IMG/VR virus record: IMGVR_UViG_3300026455_000008
Coordinates: 45,903 to 109,902 of that record
Length of the DNA stretch: 64,000 nucleotides
Strand: one strand, 5' to 3'
Origin: a virus
Below are positions 31,871 to 41,118 of this stretch, in pieces. A model generated the notes under the pieces. The model was not told where the DNA came from. It searched no databases and was given only the letters and a program-made list of their open reading frames with translations. A program made the position numbers and the translations under genes. Position 1 is the stretch's first letter, and the number at the start of each line of letters is the position of its first letter.

Positions 31871-32600
31871 TTCCGTCACCTGACGTTATAACTGGCGCGT
31901 CTGTGTTAAAGTAGCGCCACACCTGACCATCGAAATAGGCTGGCTTTTGAACCTCGCCATCCTTAACGAATATCCACGGCGTCGTATTGTTTATACCAAC
32001 AGGGGACAGGGGCAAACTTGCTATATCGTACACGGGCATATAATTTAAAGCAAGATCATTTTGCTGAACAGTGCTAAATAACACTTGATCAGTTTGATTT
32101 ACAATCTTGAACGAAGGGAACGGATTGGAAGCGGTGCCGGTGATGAATTCGCCATCATCAGAGACGCTTAAAGCAAATATGTAGCCAGAAGGGCTTTGAA
32201 GAAAAATAGTGGCGATGTCAACGCCGTTGGTATCTGGCGGATTCACCATAATAACTTCGCCATCTTCATCGATCTCAATAGCTGCTATAGAACCATCTTT
32301 TCTTTTAAATCGCCAGTAAGTTACTACGCCGACTTCTTCATCGGAAAGCAACTCCGATACGATCTCGCCCTCGTCGGTTGCCGTGATTTTCCAGCGTCCA
32401 ACTGGACTTGGAAGGACGACAGACGTTGGCGAAGCACCGATGCGCAAGACAATATCGCCGTCTTGGTTGAGGAGATTTGAAGCTTGAGTAAGAAACGCTA
32501 ATTTGTTCAATGCTTCTTGCAGGTTTGTCGCGCCAAGACCGTTCAGTATTGATGAAAATGGTATTGATTCTGCTGTCGGGGTGAAGAACGTATTGAACAT
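31863..32600 (-). CDS. Putative fibre/baseplate structural protein, 245 aa
   Basis: The N-terminal region has the segment LGATNLQEALNKLAFLTQAS (the TNLQEALxxL element known from fibre bases), followed by beta-rich repeats (GRWKITATDEGEIVSELL; IAAIEIDEDGEVIMVNPP) that look like a small trimeric fibre shaft. ATG overlaps the previous stop (TAATG). It is part of the fibre cluster; exact role unknown. Confidence 0.65.
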   Translation of the reverse strand: MFNTFFTPTAESIPFSSILNGLGATNLQEALNKLAFLTQASNLLNQDGDIVLRIGASPTSVVLPSPVGRWKITATDEGEIVSELLSDEEVGVVTYWRFKRKDGSIAAIEIDEDGEVIMVNPPDTNGVDIATIFLQSPSGYIFALSVSDDGEFITGTASNPFPSFKIVNQTDQVLFSTVQQNDLALNYMPVYDIASLPLSPVGINNTTPWIFVKDGEVQKPAYFDGQVWRYFNTDAPVITSGDGNA

Positions 32601-33349
32601 TATCCAACCTCCCAGACTCTAGCTTCTGCGGTTCCAGCGTTACTATGCATCAACCAAATCTTCATTGAAGCAGTGGCCGGGATGTACACCATCTGGTTGA
32701 TAAAAATGGGTATCCCATTGGTCGCGTTTACGGTGTCAGCGAACCCCATGTACAAATTTTTGTCGATAGGCATAATAAACACGCCTTTGCGGTTTGCCAG
32801 AGTAGTAGTGCCACCCTTAGCTTCTACGGGCGTCGGACCAACTATTACAGCCGCACCCTGCGCAGAACCTTGAAGCGAATCAGATACTCTAGCCTCACTG
32901 AACGACGTAAACGAAAGTTTATCGACTGCAACAGCTAAACTTTTTGCCTCCCCTGGAGCATTTCTGACAAACTTCAACACATTGCCAGTGTCGTCTACAG
33001 CTATACTTCTGCGCGCCACGATTGGCGCTTCTTCGTAGGTGAAGCGCTCAATGTCCTGAGTGGCTATGGTTGGGCGCTGTTGCTCAGGTGCACTGATGGT
33101 AGATGAAATGTCATAAGTAGATAAATCGATTCGCATATTTGGGTTAGACCCCTGCGGACCTATCGCCATCTGAGTCTCAGAAAATATAGCCTTAATCTCG
33201 CCGGCAACCGACGGCTGGCTGGGATTTAGGATAACTACGAGCTGACCTAGTTTAAACGAGACAGTTGATGCAATAGTAACCACGCCGTTAGATGTACCAT
33301 TTGCGGTAAACAGCTGCGACGGGATTTCTTTGTAAAACTTCTCGAGCAT
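32600..33349 (-). CDS. Putative virion structural protein, 249 aa
   Basis: A largely beta protein (GVVTIASTVSFKLGQLVVIL; GGTTTLANRKGVFIMPIDKN) whose layout suits a head or fibre attachment protein. YEEAPIVARRSIAVDDTGNV is a motif seen in virion decoration modules, by resemblance only. The next gene starts one base into its stop codon. No specific family can be named. Confidence 0.6.
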   Translation of the reverse strand: MLEKFYKEIPSQLFTANGTSNGVVTIASTVSFKLGQLVVILNPSQPSVAGEIKAIFSETQMAIGPQGSNPNMRIDLSTYDISSTISAPEQQRPTIATQDIERFTYEEAPIVARRSIAVDDTGNVLKFVRNAPGEAKSLAVAVDKLSFTSFSEARVSDSLQGSAQGAAVIVGPTPVEAKGGTTTLANRKGVFIMPIDKNLYMGFADTVNATNGIPIFINQMVYIPATASMKIWLMHSNAGTAEARVWEVG

Positions 33350-33353
33350 CCTA

Positions 33354-34394
33354 TCAATACCCTAAATCTTGTTCTTTTTCGTTAACCATAGAATTATCAG
33401 CAAGATTCTGCTGAATCTTACTATTATAATCCAATAATACCTCAAACTCTGCGTCAGTAGGCTGCCTAACTGATACTTCTTTAAGAAGATTTTGAATGCC
33501 ATCCGATTTAAACATACTAGTGTATTTCATCTTCATGGCGCCAATCCGTTGATCTTCAGACGGTTCAGGTTTTTGAGCGTACTTTTGCTTTATGTCTTTA
33601 ACTTGCTGGTCAAACGATTTTTCCTTAGGTTGTGAATACTTAGCTTTAATGGCTACGATCTTATCGTCAAGATCGGTCTTTGCTGCATATCTGGCCTTTA
33701 TGGCATTAAGTTCGGCCTCTGACATCTCAGCCATTGATCTTACAGGATTTTTGGCAGATTTCTTTTTATCACTTTTGGCCTGAGATGTAGCTTGTTGTGC
33801 CGCCGTGCCATACTTTGAAGACGTGTATTGGCGCACGGCTTTATTTTGACCGACGTCTTCTCGAACCTCGCCGGTACGGGTACTTTTGCGCTTTATGTTA
33901 TCAGTTGGATTGTATAGATCCATGCCTTTTGGACCATAATTAGACTTCTCAATATCTTCTTTTCTAATATTCACCGGTCCGCGCTTTGGCGATATAGTCA
34001 AATCTTCCACCTGATCGTGGTGGACTTGCGTGCCGTCATGCAAGACATACGAGTTGTGCTGCTGAGGCCCCATATCTACTACGTCTTTTACGTCATGATA
34101 GCCCGGTTTGTTTTTAATCTTTATCTGCCAGCCTCTACCCGATGATTCTTCTTTTTTAACGGGTTGACAAGATCCCTTTTCATAAGGTTTCTTTCCAGGC
34201 GTCGGCTCGTATCCTTCCCAACAGCGATCGGCCTTGCCGACCATCTCTTTAAGTTCTTTTAGCTGGCGCTCAGCTTCTTTGATCTGCTCTTTCTTCGAAC
34301 CACTTCTAAGAACGTCAACTAAGCGCTTATGCTCTTCGATGAGTTCTGGTTTTGCCTTGTAGAGATTTTTAAGTTCTTCTTTCAGCATTTCCAT
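33354..34394 (-). CDS. Basic virion-associated protein with CWxGY motif, 346 aa
   Basis: The N-terminal 55 residues are a charged coiled coil. Residues ~57-78 read RCWEGYEPTPGKKPYEKGSC, a short motif that I recall from many phage and giant-virus proteins of unknown function. A beta region (GYHDVKDVVDMGPQQHNSYV) follows, and then ~150 residues of lysine-rich repeats with RYAAKTDLDDKIVAIKAKYS and related IKxKYx units (four copies). It is probably packaged or head-bound (inference from its position and charge). Confidence 0.65.
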   Translation of the reverse strand: MEMLKEELKNLYKAKPELIEEHKRLVDVLRSGSKKEQIKEAERQLKELKEMVGKADRCWEGYEPTPGKKPYEKGSCQPVKKEESSGRGWQIKIKNKPGYHDVKDVVDMGPQQHNSYVLHDGTQVHHDQVEDLTISPKRGPVNIRKEDIEKSNYGPKGMDLYNPTDNIKRKSTRTGEVREDVGQNKAVRQYTSSKYGTAAQQATSQAKSDKKKSAKNPVRSMAEMSEAELNAIKARYAAKTDLDDKIVAIKAKYSQPKEKSFDQQVKDIKQKYAQKPEPSEDQRIGAMKMKYTSMFKSDGIQNLLKEVSVRQPTDAEFEVLLDYNSKIQQNLADNSMVNEKEQDLGY

Positions 34395-35374
34395 CTCCTT
34401 AACGCGAGCGCTTTTCTAGTGGGTTTTCCGTTCTTATCTTTCATAGGTCCTTTTACACCAGACATCCTAGCACAAAACGAACGGCGACGCTTTGCCCGCT
34501 TGCCCGTTGGCTTATCTTCAGTTACAGCTGTTTGCAACTTAGAGCCCGGATTTTTGCGACGATAAGCCTTCACACCAGCAGCAGTCATCCCGCCCTTTTT
34601 TGATTTATGCTTAGCCTTAAGACCTTTTTCTAGAACTTCGTCATATCCTTGAGACTGCAAATAAGCAACAACGGTTTTTTCAAGTATGTCAGAAACATCT
34701 TCACCAAAGATAACGTCGATAGATCCGTCAGAGTACAGTTGTGCGTCGATGTTTGCGTTTGATTTTGTTAAATCAGGTTCTTTAACATACGCGCCACCGC
34801 CTGATATGTGGACATCATACAATCTTTTGGCCTCGGCGCGCTGCGACGGGTTTTTTGAAAAATGAAGCTGATTTATGTATCCGGCCATAGTTGTGCGATC
34901 TTGGTGATTAGCCGGGATGACGGCCTTGTGACGAGCCATAATATTTTTAATATGATCCGGGTGGTCAGAAAGATCTTCCTTGCCAAAATGTTTTTTAGTT
35001 TCTTGTATTGCTAATCTTTCTAACTCGGTTAATTTTTCAGGTTTAACTTTAACCTTAGGCCCCGCAAAGCGACTGAGCTCAGCTGCCACATCTTTAAGAG
35101 ATCCAGCCATAGGGCGTGGACCGGTAGGTGTAGTATCTGGATTAAGGCGTTTCTTTGAGTTCTCATCTTTTTTAAGAGACTCTTGGCTCTGCGATTTTAA
35201 GCAATCATCGCACAACCACTGTCTTGGACTTAATTCTTTTTGTTTGTTAGTGTTTCTGTCAAAAACAACGTTGCGAATAGGTGTAGCGGTAAGTTTAGAT
35301 ATTTTCTTCTTACAGCCCGGCCCAGAGCATTCAACCACGCTAGATTTAACTGCACCTTTGCGCAACGAATTCAT
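34382..35374 (-). CDS. Basic virion-associated protein with C-terminal KxFCARMSG domain
   Basis: The start was set at MNSLRKGAVKSSVVECSGPG with AAGGTAAATAAG upstream. The N-terminus has a zinc-ribbon (CSGPGCKKKI and LCDDCL). The last ~70 residues contain KGGMTAAGVKAYRRKNPGSK, RRRSFCARMSGVKGPMKDKN and RKALALRRWKC, a domain conserved in many phage proteins near head genes (DUF6321-like, named from memory). Its function is unknown. Overlap of 13 bp with the next gene. Confidence 0.7.
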   Translation of the reverse strand: MNSLRKGAVKSSVVECSGPGCKKKISKLTATPIRNVVFDRNTNKQKELSPRQWLCDDCLKSQSQESLKKDENSKKRLNPDTTPTGPRPMAGSLKDVAAELSRFAGPKVKVKPEKLTELERLAIQETKKHFGKEDLSDHPDHIKNIMARHKAVIPANHQDRTTMAGYINQLHFSKNPSQRAEAKRLYDVHISGGGAYVKEPDLTKSNANIDAQLYSDGSIDVIFGEDVSDILEKTVVAYLQSQGYDEVLEKGLKAKHKSKKGGMTAAGVKAYRRKNPGSKLQTAVTEDKPTGKRAKRRRSFCARMSGVKGPMKDKNGKPTRKALALRRWKC

Positions 35375-35375
35375 C

Positions 35376-35696
35376 TTATTTACCTTTCGCTTTTTTGCCC
35401 TGAATATAATGCGCAACGCCGGAAAGATTCTGCGCCGCCTCGGTGACCTGCGCCTTTAGCCAGTCAGGGGAGTCTTCGGAGGCTTTCATATGCTCCCTGA
35501 TTTCTTGGACGTGGTGGACAATCTGTTCAAGATCAGAGAACATCATTTCTGACCCTTCTTCTTTGGCCATCTCGTTAACGCCTTCTCCACCTTTAATTGG
35601 GTTGGATGGCGATGGGACGATGGAAACATCTTCTTTAGACATTTCGTTTTTAACTAGCGACCATTGACCATTTTGGGATTTAATTAGCTTTTCCAT
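35376..35696 (-). CDS. Small acidic virion-cluster protein, 106 aa
   Basis: It opens MEKLIKSQNGQWSLVKNEMS; the KSxNGQWxLxxK element also appears near the start of the unknown gene between the terminase halves. It also has EGVNEMAKEEGSE, a motif shared with the acidic scaffold candidate. The rest is helical. These shared tags suggest a common partner in the head. Confidence 0.65.
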   Translation of the reverse strand: MEKLIKSQNGQWSLVKNEMSKEDVSIVPSPSNPIKGGEGVNEMAKEEGSEMMFSDLEQIVHHVQEIREHMKASEDSPDWLKAQVTEAAQNLSGVAHYIQGKKAKGK

Positions 35697-36552
35697 CGAT
35701 TTTGCCCTTATTCTTTAGATGTTCTAGTTTGGTCTTAAGCTCTTCCTCGAGATGCTTGATCCGGAGATCCTTCTCCTTCTTGGCGTGCTCATATTCTAGA
35801 TCGGCCATACGCTTAGCGTGATCGGTTTGAATATCAGTCTGATCTTTTATGCGATCCATGTGATGGTCGTGCTTTTCCTGTTGGCGCTGTTGCTCGAGAT
35901 CCATAGCTCGAGCTTCGTGGTCGCCACCGCCAGGCGTGTGACCGTGAACGATATAAGCTATTTCAGAGTCAGAGTACCCCTCTTGACGAAGAAGGTCGAT
36001 TAACTTCTCCTCGTCGTACTCGTCTGTATCTTGGCTGGGCGCGCCTTGCTCAGGCGCAGCCTCTTGAGCGTCAGCATCAGGACCCTGATCTCCCTGGAGA
36101 GATGAAATATCCACTGCGTCTGATTGGTCCTCGGCATCTGGGTCCTCTATGGGTTGCTGTGCGCTTTGATCTACCTCTTGACTGCCAGCAGTTTGAGCTG
36201 TATCAGCGTCATCAGGAACCTGACCTCCAGCTGACGCTCCTTGATCGTCTTCATTTTGTTCTCGCATCGGCATGAAGGCCATCTCGTGGCTGATCTGCGC
36301 CTTAAGTAGTTCCCACCTTTCGATGAGCGATTTTTTGAGCGGTTTGCGTAACGGTTCTTTGCCTGGGCCGCGGGTGATCGAGCCATCAGGGTTGGTGATC
36401 TCATGAGTATCTTCTTTGGAGAAGTCGAGGTCGTCGATCTCGCGGTGGTAAACCTTACCGTCTACGCCGTCGAGCTGGTAAGTAAAGCCATCTTCGCACT
36501 TCTCGATGCCCTTGATGTCTCGCCATTTGTTTTTATGTAGCGCTTTTGGCAT
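35680..36552 (-). CDS. Head-cluster protein with acidic Q-rich middle, 290 aa
   Basis: The first ~70 residues are a small beta domain (GFTYQLDGVDGKVYHREIDD). Residues ~110-175 are low-complexity, rich in Asp, Gln and Ala (QVPDDADTAQTAGSQEVDQS). The C-terminal ~90 residues are a coiled coil (EHAKKEKDLRIKHLEEELKT). It resembles accessory scaffold or internal-head proteins by composition. The start follows AAGGTAAACC. No family is recognised. Confidence 0.65.
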   Translation of the reverse strand: MPKALHKNKWRDIKGIEKCEDGFTYQLDGVDGKVYHREIDDLDFSKEDTHEITNPDGSITRGPGKEPLRKPLKKSLIERWELLKAQISHEMAFMPMREQNEDDQGASAGGQVPDDADTAQTAGSQEVDQSAQQPIEDPDAEDQSDAVDISSLQGDQGPDADAQEAAPEQGAPSQDTDEYDEEKLIDLLRQEGYSDSEIAYIVHGHTPGGGDHEARAMDLEQQRQQEKHDHHMDRIKDQTDIQTDHAKRMADLEYEHAKKEKDLRIKHLEEELKTKLEHLKNKGKIDGKAN

Positions 36553-36574
36553 TGGTTTACCTTAAGTATTTCTA

Positions 36575-37405
36575 TTAGAAAAAGTCGATCAACAGCTTCT
36601 TTTGATAGTAATTGCGAGCAGCATCTAGTTCTTGTTGTACCTGCTCTTTTAGGTCAGCGATACGACCAGTAAGGAACTGGATACCAGGTGTACCTACACT
36701 TTGCGAAGTTCCGTCGAGTCCGATGCCGATTGAGCTGTATGGAAAAATTAGGTGACCTAAAGCACTGAGCGCCATTAGCGCGGCCATCTTCTCTATCAAG
36801 CCAGAAACCATGGCGGGGACTTTGTCTGGCTCAAAGCCGGCGCGGTATTTAACTAAAACTGCACCCGGAAAATTAAATACGCCCATAGCCATAAGCGCCA
36901 TGAATTGCGCGCCGGCGAACGATGACAATACAAAACCAGATGTAGCTGTCCCCAGGACCGGCACTAGACGTATCGCACCCTCTTGACCGTTGACATACAC
37001 AAATTCTAGCGGAAACTCGACCAGCGGCGGTAGCGGAGTTCCATTACCAAAACTTAACTGCACGGATTGACAATTCAGTATGGGTGAGTTGTTAAGTTTA
37101 ATCCAAGCGTACTGCTGAGTCCAGATCTCGCGATCATAGTCGTGACGCTCTTCAAATGCCACGGGCGTAATAAAAATGTTGAGCTCGTGCTCTAATCTAG
37201 AAATAGCCTTAGTGATATAGTCATTAAGCGTGGTGTCGGAGATGGTCTGACCAGTAAGCGCAGACTTCAAAGGGATCCCAAACAAACTTGTCTCTTTTAA
37301 GGTTTGCGCAGTCGGCAGGGGGAGATATCTTGTTACCGACGGCTGTTCCTGCTCACTGTTCATGAACGGGAAGGGCGGATTTAATGGTGAGTTAGATATT
37401 CCCAT
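36575..37405 (-). CDS. Putative neck / head-completion protein, 276 aa
   Basis: The segments TLNDYITKAISRLEHELNIF, then FEERHDYDREIWTQQYAWIK and LNNSPIL, resemble head-tail connector proteins of the gp6/gp15 type (helical start, then a beta strand pair). The middle is hydrophobic and beta-rich, and the end is a charged helix (ADLKEQVQQELDAARNYYQK). Its place between head and fibre genes supports a neck function. The ATG start is used; an in-frame GTG lies one codon earlier. Confidence 0.55.
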   Translation of the reverse strand: MGISNSPLNPPFPFMNSEQEQPSVTRYLPLPTAQTLKETSLFGIPLKSALTGQTISDTTLNDYITKAISRLEHELNIFITPVAFEERHDYDREIWTQQYAWIKLNNSPILNCQSVQLSFGNGTPLPPLVEFPLEFVYVNGQEGAIRLVPVLGTATSGFVLSSFAGAQFMALMAMGVFNFPGAVLVKYRAGFEPDKVPAMVSGLIEKMAALMALSALGHLIFPYSSIGIGLDGTSQSVGTPGIQFLTGRIADLKEQVQQELDAARNYYQKKLLIDFF

Positions 37406-37408
37406 CAC

Positions 37409-38917
37409 TTAGTCTTTCTTTGTTTGGAGCGACATCTTAGCCGCATCAATGCGCTGCATGCGTTCGTGCTGATCTGGTTTTGCCGCGCGACGAATTACAA
37501 CTTTTGGTTTTTCTGGCGCAGGTGCGGGCGCTGCACCGGTTTCAGCCGGTGTCTGCGGCGCAGAAGCTTGAGTTTGAGGTTTTAATTTTGCCTGAGAAGC
37601 CTGAACCTCAGGTTTAAGTACTGATTCAATGTATTTGCCATGTCTCTGTTGAAATAGTGAATATGGATCCCACTCTTCAGAAACGCCAGAACCCTTTTCG
37701 TCGTCGTCTTCTTTAGACTTATATCCCATATGTTGAGCAGCAACCGCTGCAGAACCGGCAAAAGAAGGTTCATCTTCTTTTATTCCCTGTTTCTCGGATT
37801 CTTTGATCTGAGATTCGCTTTGCTGTATTCCTTCGACTGGTTCTTCGATACCTTCTGATTGCCCTAAGCCTTCAGATTGTGCCTGAGGAGTTTCGCGGAC
37901 AAAACCTAAAGCTAGTCTTTGCTTCTCTTCTTTTAGACGCTGCTTTCTTGCTTCGCGACTTTCTTGAAACACCTGACCAGCTTTAGCGGATCCTAGAATT
38001 TCTTTGTTTCGATCTGCGTTCTGTCGGTGCCAGTTTTTCTTCCATTCTGAAATTCGTTTAAGCTTATCTTCGGGGCTCGCATTCTTGAGCTCATCAGAGC
38101 CTAAAAAGTTTTCATATGCCTTGTTATAATCTGAATAAACTTGACTATGTGCCTGCTGTCGTTTGTGTTGCGCATACAGTTCAGGATTTTCCTCGGGAAC
38201 GAGCGATTCTGCTTCTCTAGCCTTTTGCGCTTCAAGCAGTTGAGCTGCCATTGGACGCAATCTTTCTAAGATTTTTGGCGATAATTCTGTTGGGTTTATT
38301 TGCGACCTTAAGGCGTGCTCGTATGTCTCTGCCTCGCCTCGTCCGCGCTTATTAGATCCAACCTTTTTAATCGAGACCATGTGTGCTGCTTCGCGGGGAT
38401 GGTATCCCGCTTGGATAAGCTTTTGCATCTGCTCAAGCTCTTGCGGGGTGTGATCCGGGTGCTGGGCCCAATCCCTACGATAACTTTTCTTTACGTCATC
38501 TGCTTTAGACAGATCTTCTATTAATTCTGACTTTAAAGCGCTCAATGCAATTTGAAGACTTTGCAAGTATTCAGCTTTAACTAAGTGCATGCCAGCGCGT
38601 TTGGTTTTAACTGATTGTATGTCTTTGATCTTTTGTTTCTGCTCTGGTGACAGCAGTCGATCTTTGTTAGATTGCCACCAGGCATGTAGAGCTTCGTGAG
38701 CTTCTTGCGGAATGGTGGTCTTTTTCCCCTGGGCAGCTAATGCACGCTCTACTAAAATATTTTGATGATCTTGATCAGCTTTAGACATCCCGCCCATCTG
38801 CTTGAAGATGTGCATTATTAAAGGCCAACGCTTAGATTTGCCTTGCTCTGCGGCAATCTCTTTGGCCTTTTCCCACTTCTTCTCTTGTGATGGTGTTTCT
38901 ATGACGCCTTTTGGCAT
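37409..38917 (-). CDS. Head-cluster protein, 502 aa, hydrophilic
   Basis: The N-terminus has WEKAKEIAAEQGKSKRWPLI and MHIFKQMGG, a motif that I recall in virion-cluster proteins of other phages (roughly WxxAKxxAxxQGxxxxxxLVMHIYKxM). The rest is a long, charged helical region with many Gln, Lys and Glu, and an Ala/Pro-rich linker (TQASAPQTPAETGAAPAPAP) before a short basic end. It is probably an internal or scaffold-type virion protein. Confidence 0.65.
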   Translation of the reverse strand: MPKGVIETPSQEKKWEKAKEIAAEQGKSKRWPLIMHIFKQMGGMSKADQDHQNILVERALAAQGKKTTIPQEAHEALHAWWQSNKDRLLSPEQKQKIKDIQSVKTKRAGMHLVKAEYLQSLQIALSALKSELIEDLSKADDVKKSYRRDWAQHPDHTPQELEQMQKLIQAGYHPREAAHMVSIKKVGSNKRGRGEAETYEHALRSQINPTELSPKILERLRPMAAQLLEAQKAREAESLVPEENPELYAQHKRQQAHSQVYSDYNKAYENFLGSDELKNASPEDKLKRISEWKKNWHRQNADRNKEILGSAKAGQVFQESREARKQRLKEEKQRLALGFVRETPQAQSEGLGQSEGIEEPVEGIQQSESQIKESEKQGIKEDEPSFAGSAAVAAQHMGYKSKEDDDEKGSGVSEEWDPYSLFQQRHGKYIESVLKPEVQASQAKLKPQTQASAPQTPAETGAAPAPAPEKPKVVIRRAAKPDQHERMQRIDAAKMSLQTKKD

Positions 38918-38926
38918 AAGTAAATC

Positions 38927-40129
38927 CTACGATTTTTTTCCTGGCAATAAATCCCAAAGAGCTTGCACATCAGGGGAGCGGGTATATTCTTCTTTTTTAG
39001 CCGGCGCAGCAGGTGTCGCTGACGGAGCGGTAGGCGCTGAAGCAGACGTGCCGTATTTTAATATCTGCTGAGCAGAGCGCATAGGATCGGCGCTCTTGCC
39101 AGAAGATTTTTTAGACCCTTTGGATTCGTACCATGGATCAACTTTTTTAGATGTAGGGTGGACTGGTTCTCCAACTTGCTGACCACGCGATTCGTGCGCC
39201 CCTGATTCTCGCAGTGAGTTTTGATGAGCAGTGTGAGCAGCAAAATGAGGTGTATCGTAGAAATCCTCGTGATCAATCATGTACTGCATTGCCCGATCGC
39301 TACCGTCTGGTATTTCGCTTTGCTTAAGGTCGCTTAGCTTCATGATTGGATGGTTGTCGAATGCGTGAGATTTGTTTCCGTCAAATAAGTTTTCAACTGG
39401 GTCAATAGATATATGCTTGCCATTGATTGCGACATGCTCCATTGGATATGCGCCAACGTGACCGTGGGTGCTTACTTCTGCCATTTCTGATTCATGGGGA
39501 TCGTTCTGTAGGAACGACCAATCGTTACCTGCAGGTTCAAATCTAAAAGCACCCTTAGTGTCGTTTATGTATGCGTTTGGCGTTAAAAGACCTTGGTGCA
39601 TCTTTCCCTTTCCCTTGCCGCCGGGCAGATGCCAAGTGTTAACTTTTTCCGCATATGCAGGGTCTCTAGCTATTCGCTGGGCGAACGTTTCTAAATTTCT
39701 TGGATGTCCTCTTTCCCACGGTTTTATGTCAACTCGATCAATCTGCAGCGCACCGCCGGTGTGTGGTTCTGCTTGAACACCGAATCTAAGTATCTTAAAA
39801 AAATTACCGGCATGCTCATTGGCTAGCTTTTTATTACCGGTTGCCAAAGCGGCTTTATAGCGCGATGCATGGTGGCTTAAAGCTTCGCGAATCATGTCTG
39901 GAAGACGACTGGATGTGGCAGGATCTTTGGTGTCGTTTTTGATCTCGTTGGCAAAATGCTTGATTGCGGCATTGGCAGCGCCACCTGAAGCTTTATTTTC
40001 CGCCATCTTGCGCAAAGATTCTATGACCTGATTAGTCAACACCTCGTCTGCGATAACTTGAATAATAGTTCTTAACGACTCATCTTCAGTCTTGCGGAGA
40101 AGAAGCTCTTTTAGAGAAGATAAGCTCAT
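38927..40129 (-). CDS. Virion-cluster protein, 400 aa, histidine-rich
   Basis: A helical N-terminus (LKELLLRKTEDESLRTIIQV) is followed by a His- and Asp-rich globular region (HGHVGAYPMEHVAINGKHIS; FAAHTAHQNSLRESGAHESR) and a basic, Ala/Pro-rich end (TSASAPTAPSATPAAPAKKE). HTGGALQIDRVDIKPWERGH could be a catalytic or metal-binding loop, but no enzyme family is recognised. It sits after AGGGACTAAC and one base from the next small gene. Confidence 0.65.
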   Translation of the reverse strand: MSLSSLKELLLRKTEDESLRTIIQVIADEVLTNQVIESLRKMAENKASGGAANAAIKHFANEIKNDTKDPATSSRLPDMIREALSHHASRYKAALATGNKKLANEHAGNFFKILRFGVQAEPHTGGALQIDRVDIKPWERGHPRNLETFAQRIARDPAYAEKVNTWHLPGGKGKGKMHQGLLTPNAYINDTKGAFRFEPAGNDWSFLQNDPHESEMAEVSTHGHVGAYPMEHVAINGKHISIDPVENLFDGNKSHAFDNHPIMKLSDLKQSEIPDGSDRAMQYMIDHEDFYDTPHFAAHTAHQNSLRESGAHESRGQQVGEPVHPTSKKVDPWYESKGSKKSSGKSADPMRSAQQILKYGTSASAPTAPSATPAAPAKKEEYTRSPDVQALWDLLPGKKS

Positions 40130-40130
40130 G

Positions 40131-40436
40131 TTAGTCCCTGTCTACTTCTAGACCGATCTGCACGTACGCCGCACCTGAAACAACGAGCGTTACTGTGTCT
40201 TTTTTGTCAGAGTTTGTTCCGCGACCAGCATTGAGATAAAAAATCTCACCCGCAGTAAGCCCTGCCGCAAGTACACCATCTAGAACTACGTTTCCAGCGG
40301 CTGTAGCTCGGACTCGAATTGCGCAGTACTTTGGCACTTCCCAGGTTCCTGAAAAACCAGAACTTATCTCACGCCACACTAGACCGACATCCGCAACTCG
40401 GCTGGCACCTGTGGGTAAATTGATGGCTCTTGACAT
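40131..40436 (-). CDS. Small structural protein, 101 aa
   Basis: All-beta (VPKYCAIRVRATAAGNVVLD; TVTLVVSGAAYVQIGLEV), the type of decoration or fibre-tip module found in virions. CGAGGAG precedes the ATG, and a TATAAT box is placed 20-30 nt upstream, so it may open a transcript. Function otherwise unknown. Confidence 0.65.
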   Translation of the reverse strand: MSRAINLPTGASRVADVGLVWREISSGFSGTWEVPKYCAIRVRATAAGNVVLDGVLAAGLTAGEIFYLNAGRGTNSDKKDTVTLVVSGAAYVQIGLEVDRD

Positions 40437-40498
40437 GCAGTCTCTCCTCGTTAAGCTGAAGTAATTATACCAGCTTCCGAGGTTGACAACTTCGGAAA
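40437..40498 (-). promoter_or_regulatory. Promoter with TGGTATAAT and an inverted repeat
   Basis: On the - strand, TTCCGAaGTTgtcAACcTCGGAA (40470-40492) is an interrupted inverted repeat, directly followed by GCTGGTATAAT, an extended -10. TTGTCA within the repeat is a possible -35 at short spacing. The repeat also holds TTTCCGAA, like the start of the + strand element. A regulated promoter is the simplest reading. Confidence 0.45.
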
Positions 40499-41116
40499 TC
40501 AGATCTTATTTCTAAGTACCGCTTTAAGCTTAAGATCTTGTAATTGTTTAGTAATTTTAACATCGCACTTAAGATCGTTGTCGGTCAACCAATCCGGATT
40601 GGCCGACACATACGCGTGTACTTCGTCAACGTGTACAGATTGGTGATAACCCATATCGGCCACCTCGAGGAAGAGGTGCGCGAGCTTGTCTAGGTTGTCA
40701 CTGATTATCTTCTGCGCGGCGGCGCGGTACTCAGGATCCACGTAGAACAGCGCGTGGCAGATCTCGTGCTCTAGAGCGTCTGAACCCTCGTTGGCGCCGA
40801 TTACGTAGAACGGCTGGGGCTCGTCCACGAACGCAGCGATCAGTGCTTTCTCCCTATCAGACAGCGGATCAAAGTTACCGCGTTTAAACGGATCAAACAT
40901 CGACGACGGGATATTGAAGCCAGACCAGTCATCGACGTACGAGAACGATCCGTTCTCGGCAGCGTACCATGCTTTAAACTCATCTAATGAGAATGCTTGG
41001 CCACGAAATCTCGGCGATTCGTAGCACTCTTGAAAGCGCAAAAACGAAAGGGCCAGATCTTCCTGGGTATCGAAAGACACGAGCCACACGTTCTTGAGTA
41101 TTTGAGTCTTCTTCAT
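40499..41116 (-). CDS. Putative zinc metallopeptidase, 205 aa
   Basis: The motif ALEHEICHALFYVD holds HExxH (His, Glu, His), and the downstream HVDEVHAYVS may carry a third ligand. The N-terminal half (LSFLRFQECYESPRFRGQAF) has a layout known from small phage proteins of unknown function. There is no signal peptide. It could be a virion-bound or maturation peptidase; this is inferred from the motif only. The ATG start is preferred to an overlapping GTG six bases earlier. Confidence 0.6.
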   Translation of the reverse strand: MKKTQILKNVWLVSFDTQEDLALSFLRFQECYESPRFRGQAFSLDEFKAWYAAENGSFSYVDDWSGFNIPSSMFDPFKRGNFDPLSDREKALIAAFVDEPQPFYVIGANEGSDALEHEICHALFYVDPEYRAAAQKIISDNLDKLAHLFLEVADMGYHQSVHVDEVHAYVSANPDWLTDNDLKCDVKITKQLQDLKLKAVLRNKI

Positions 41117-41118
41117 GA

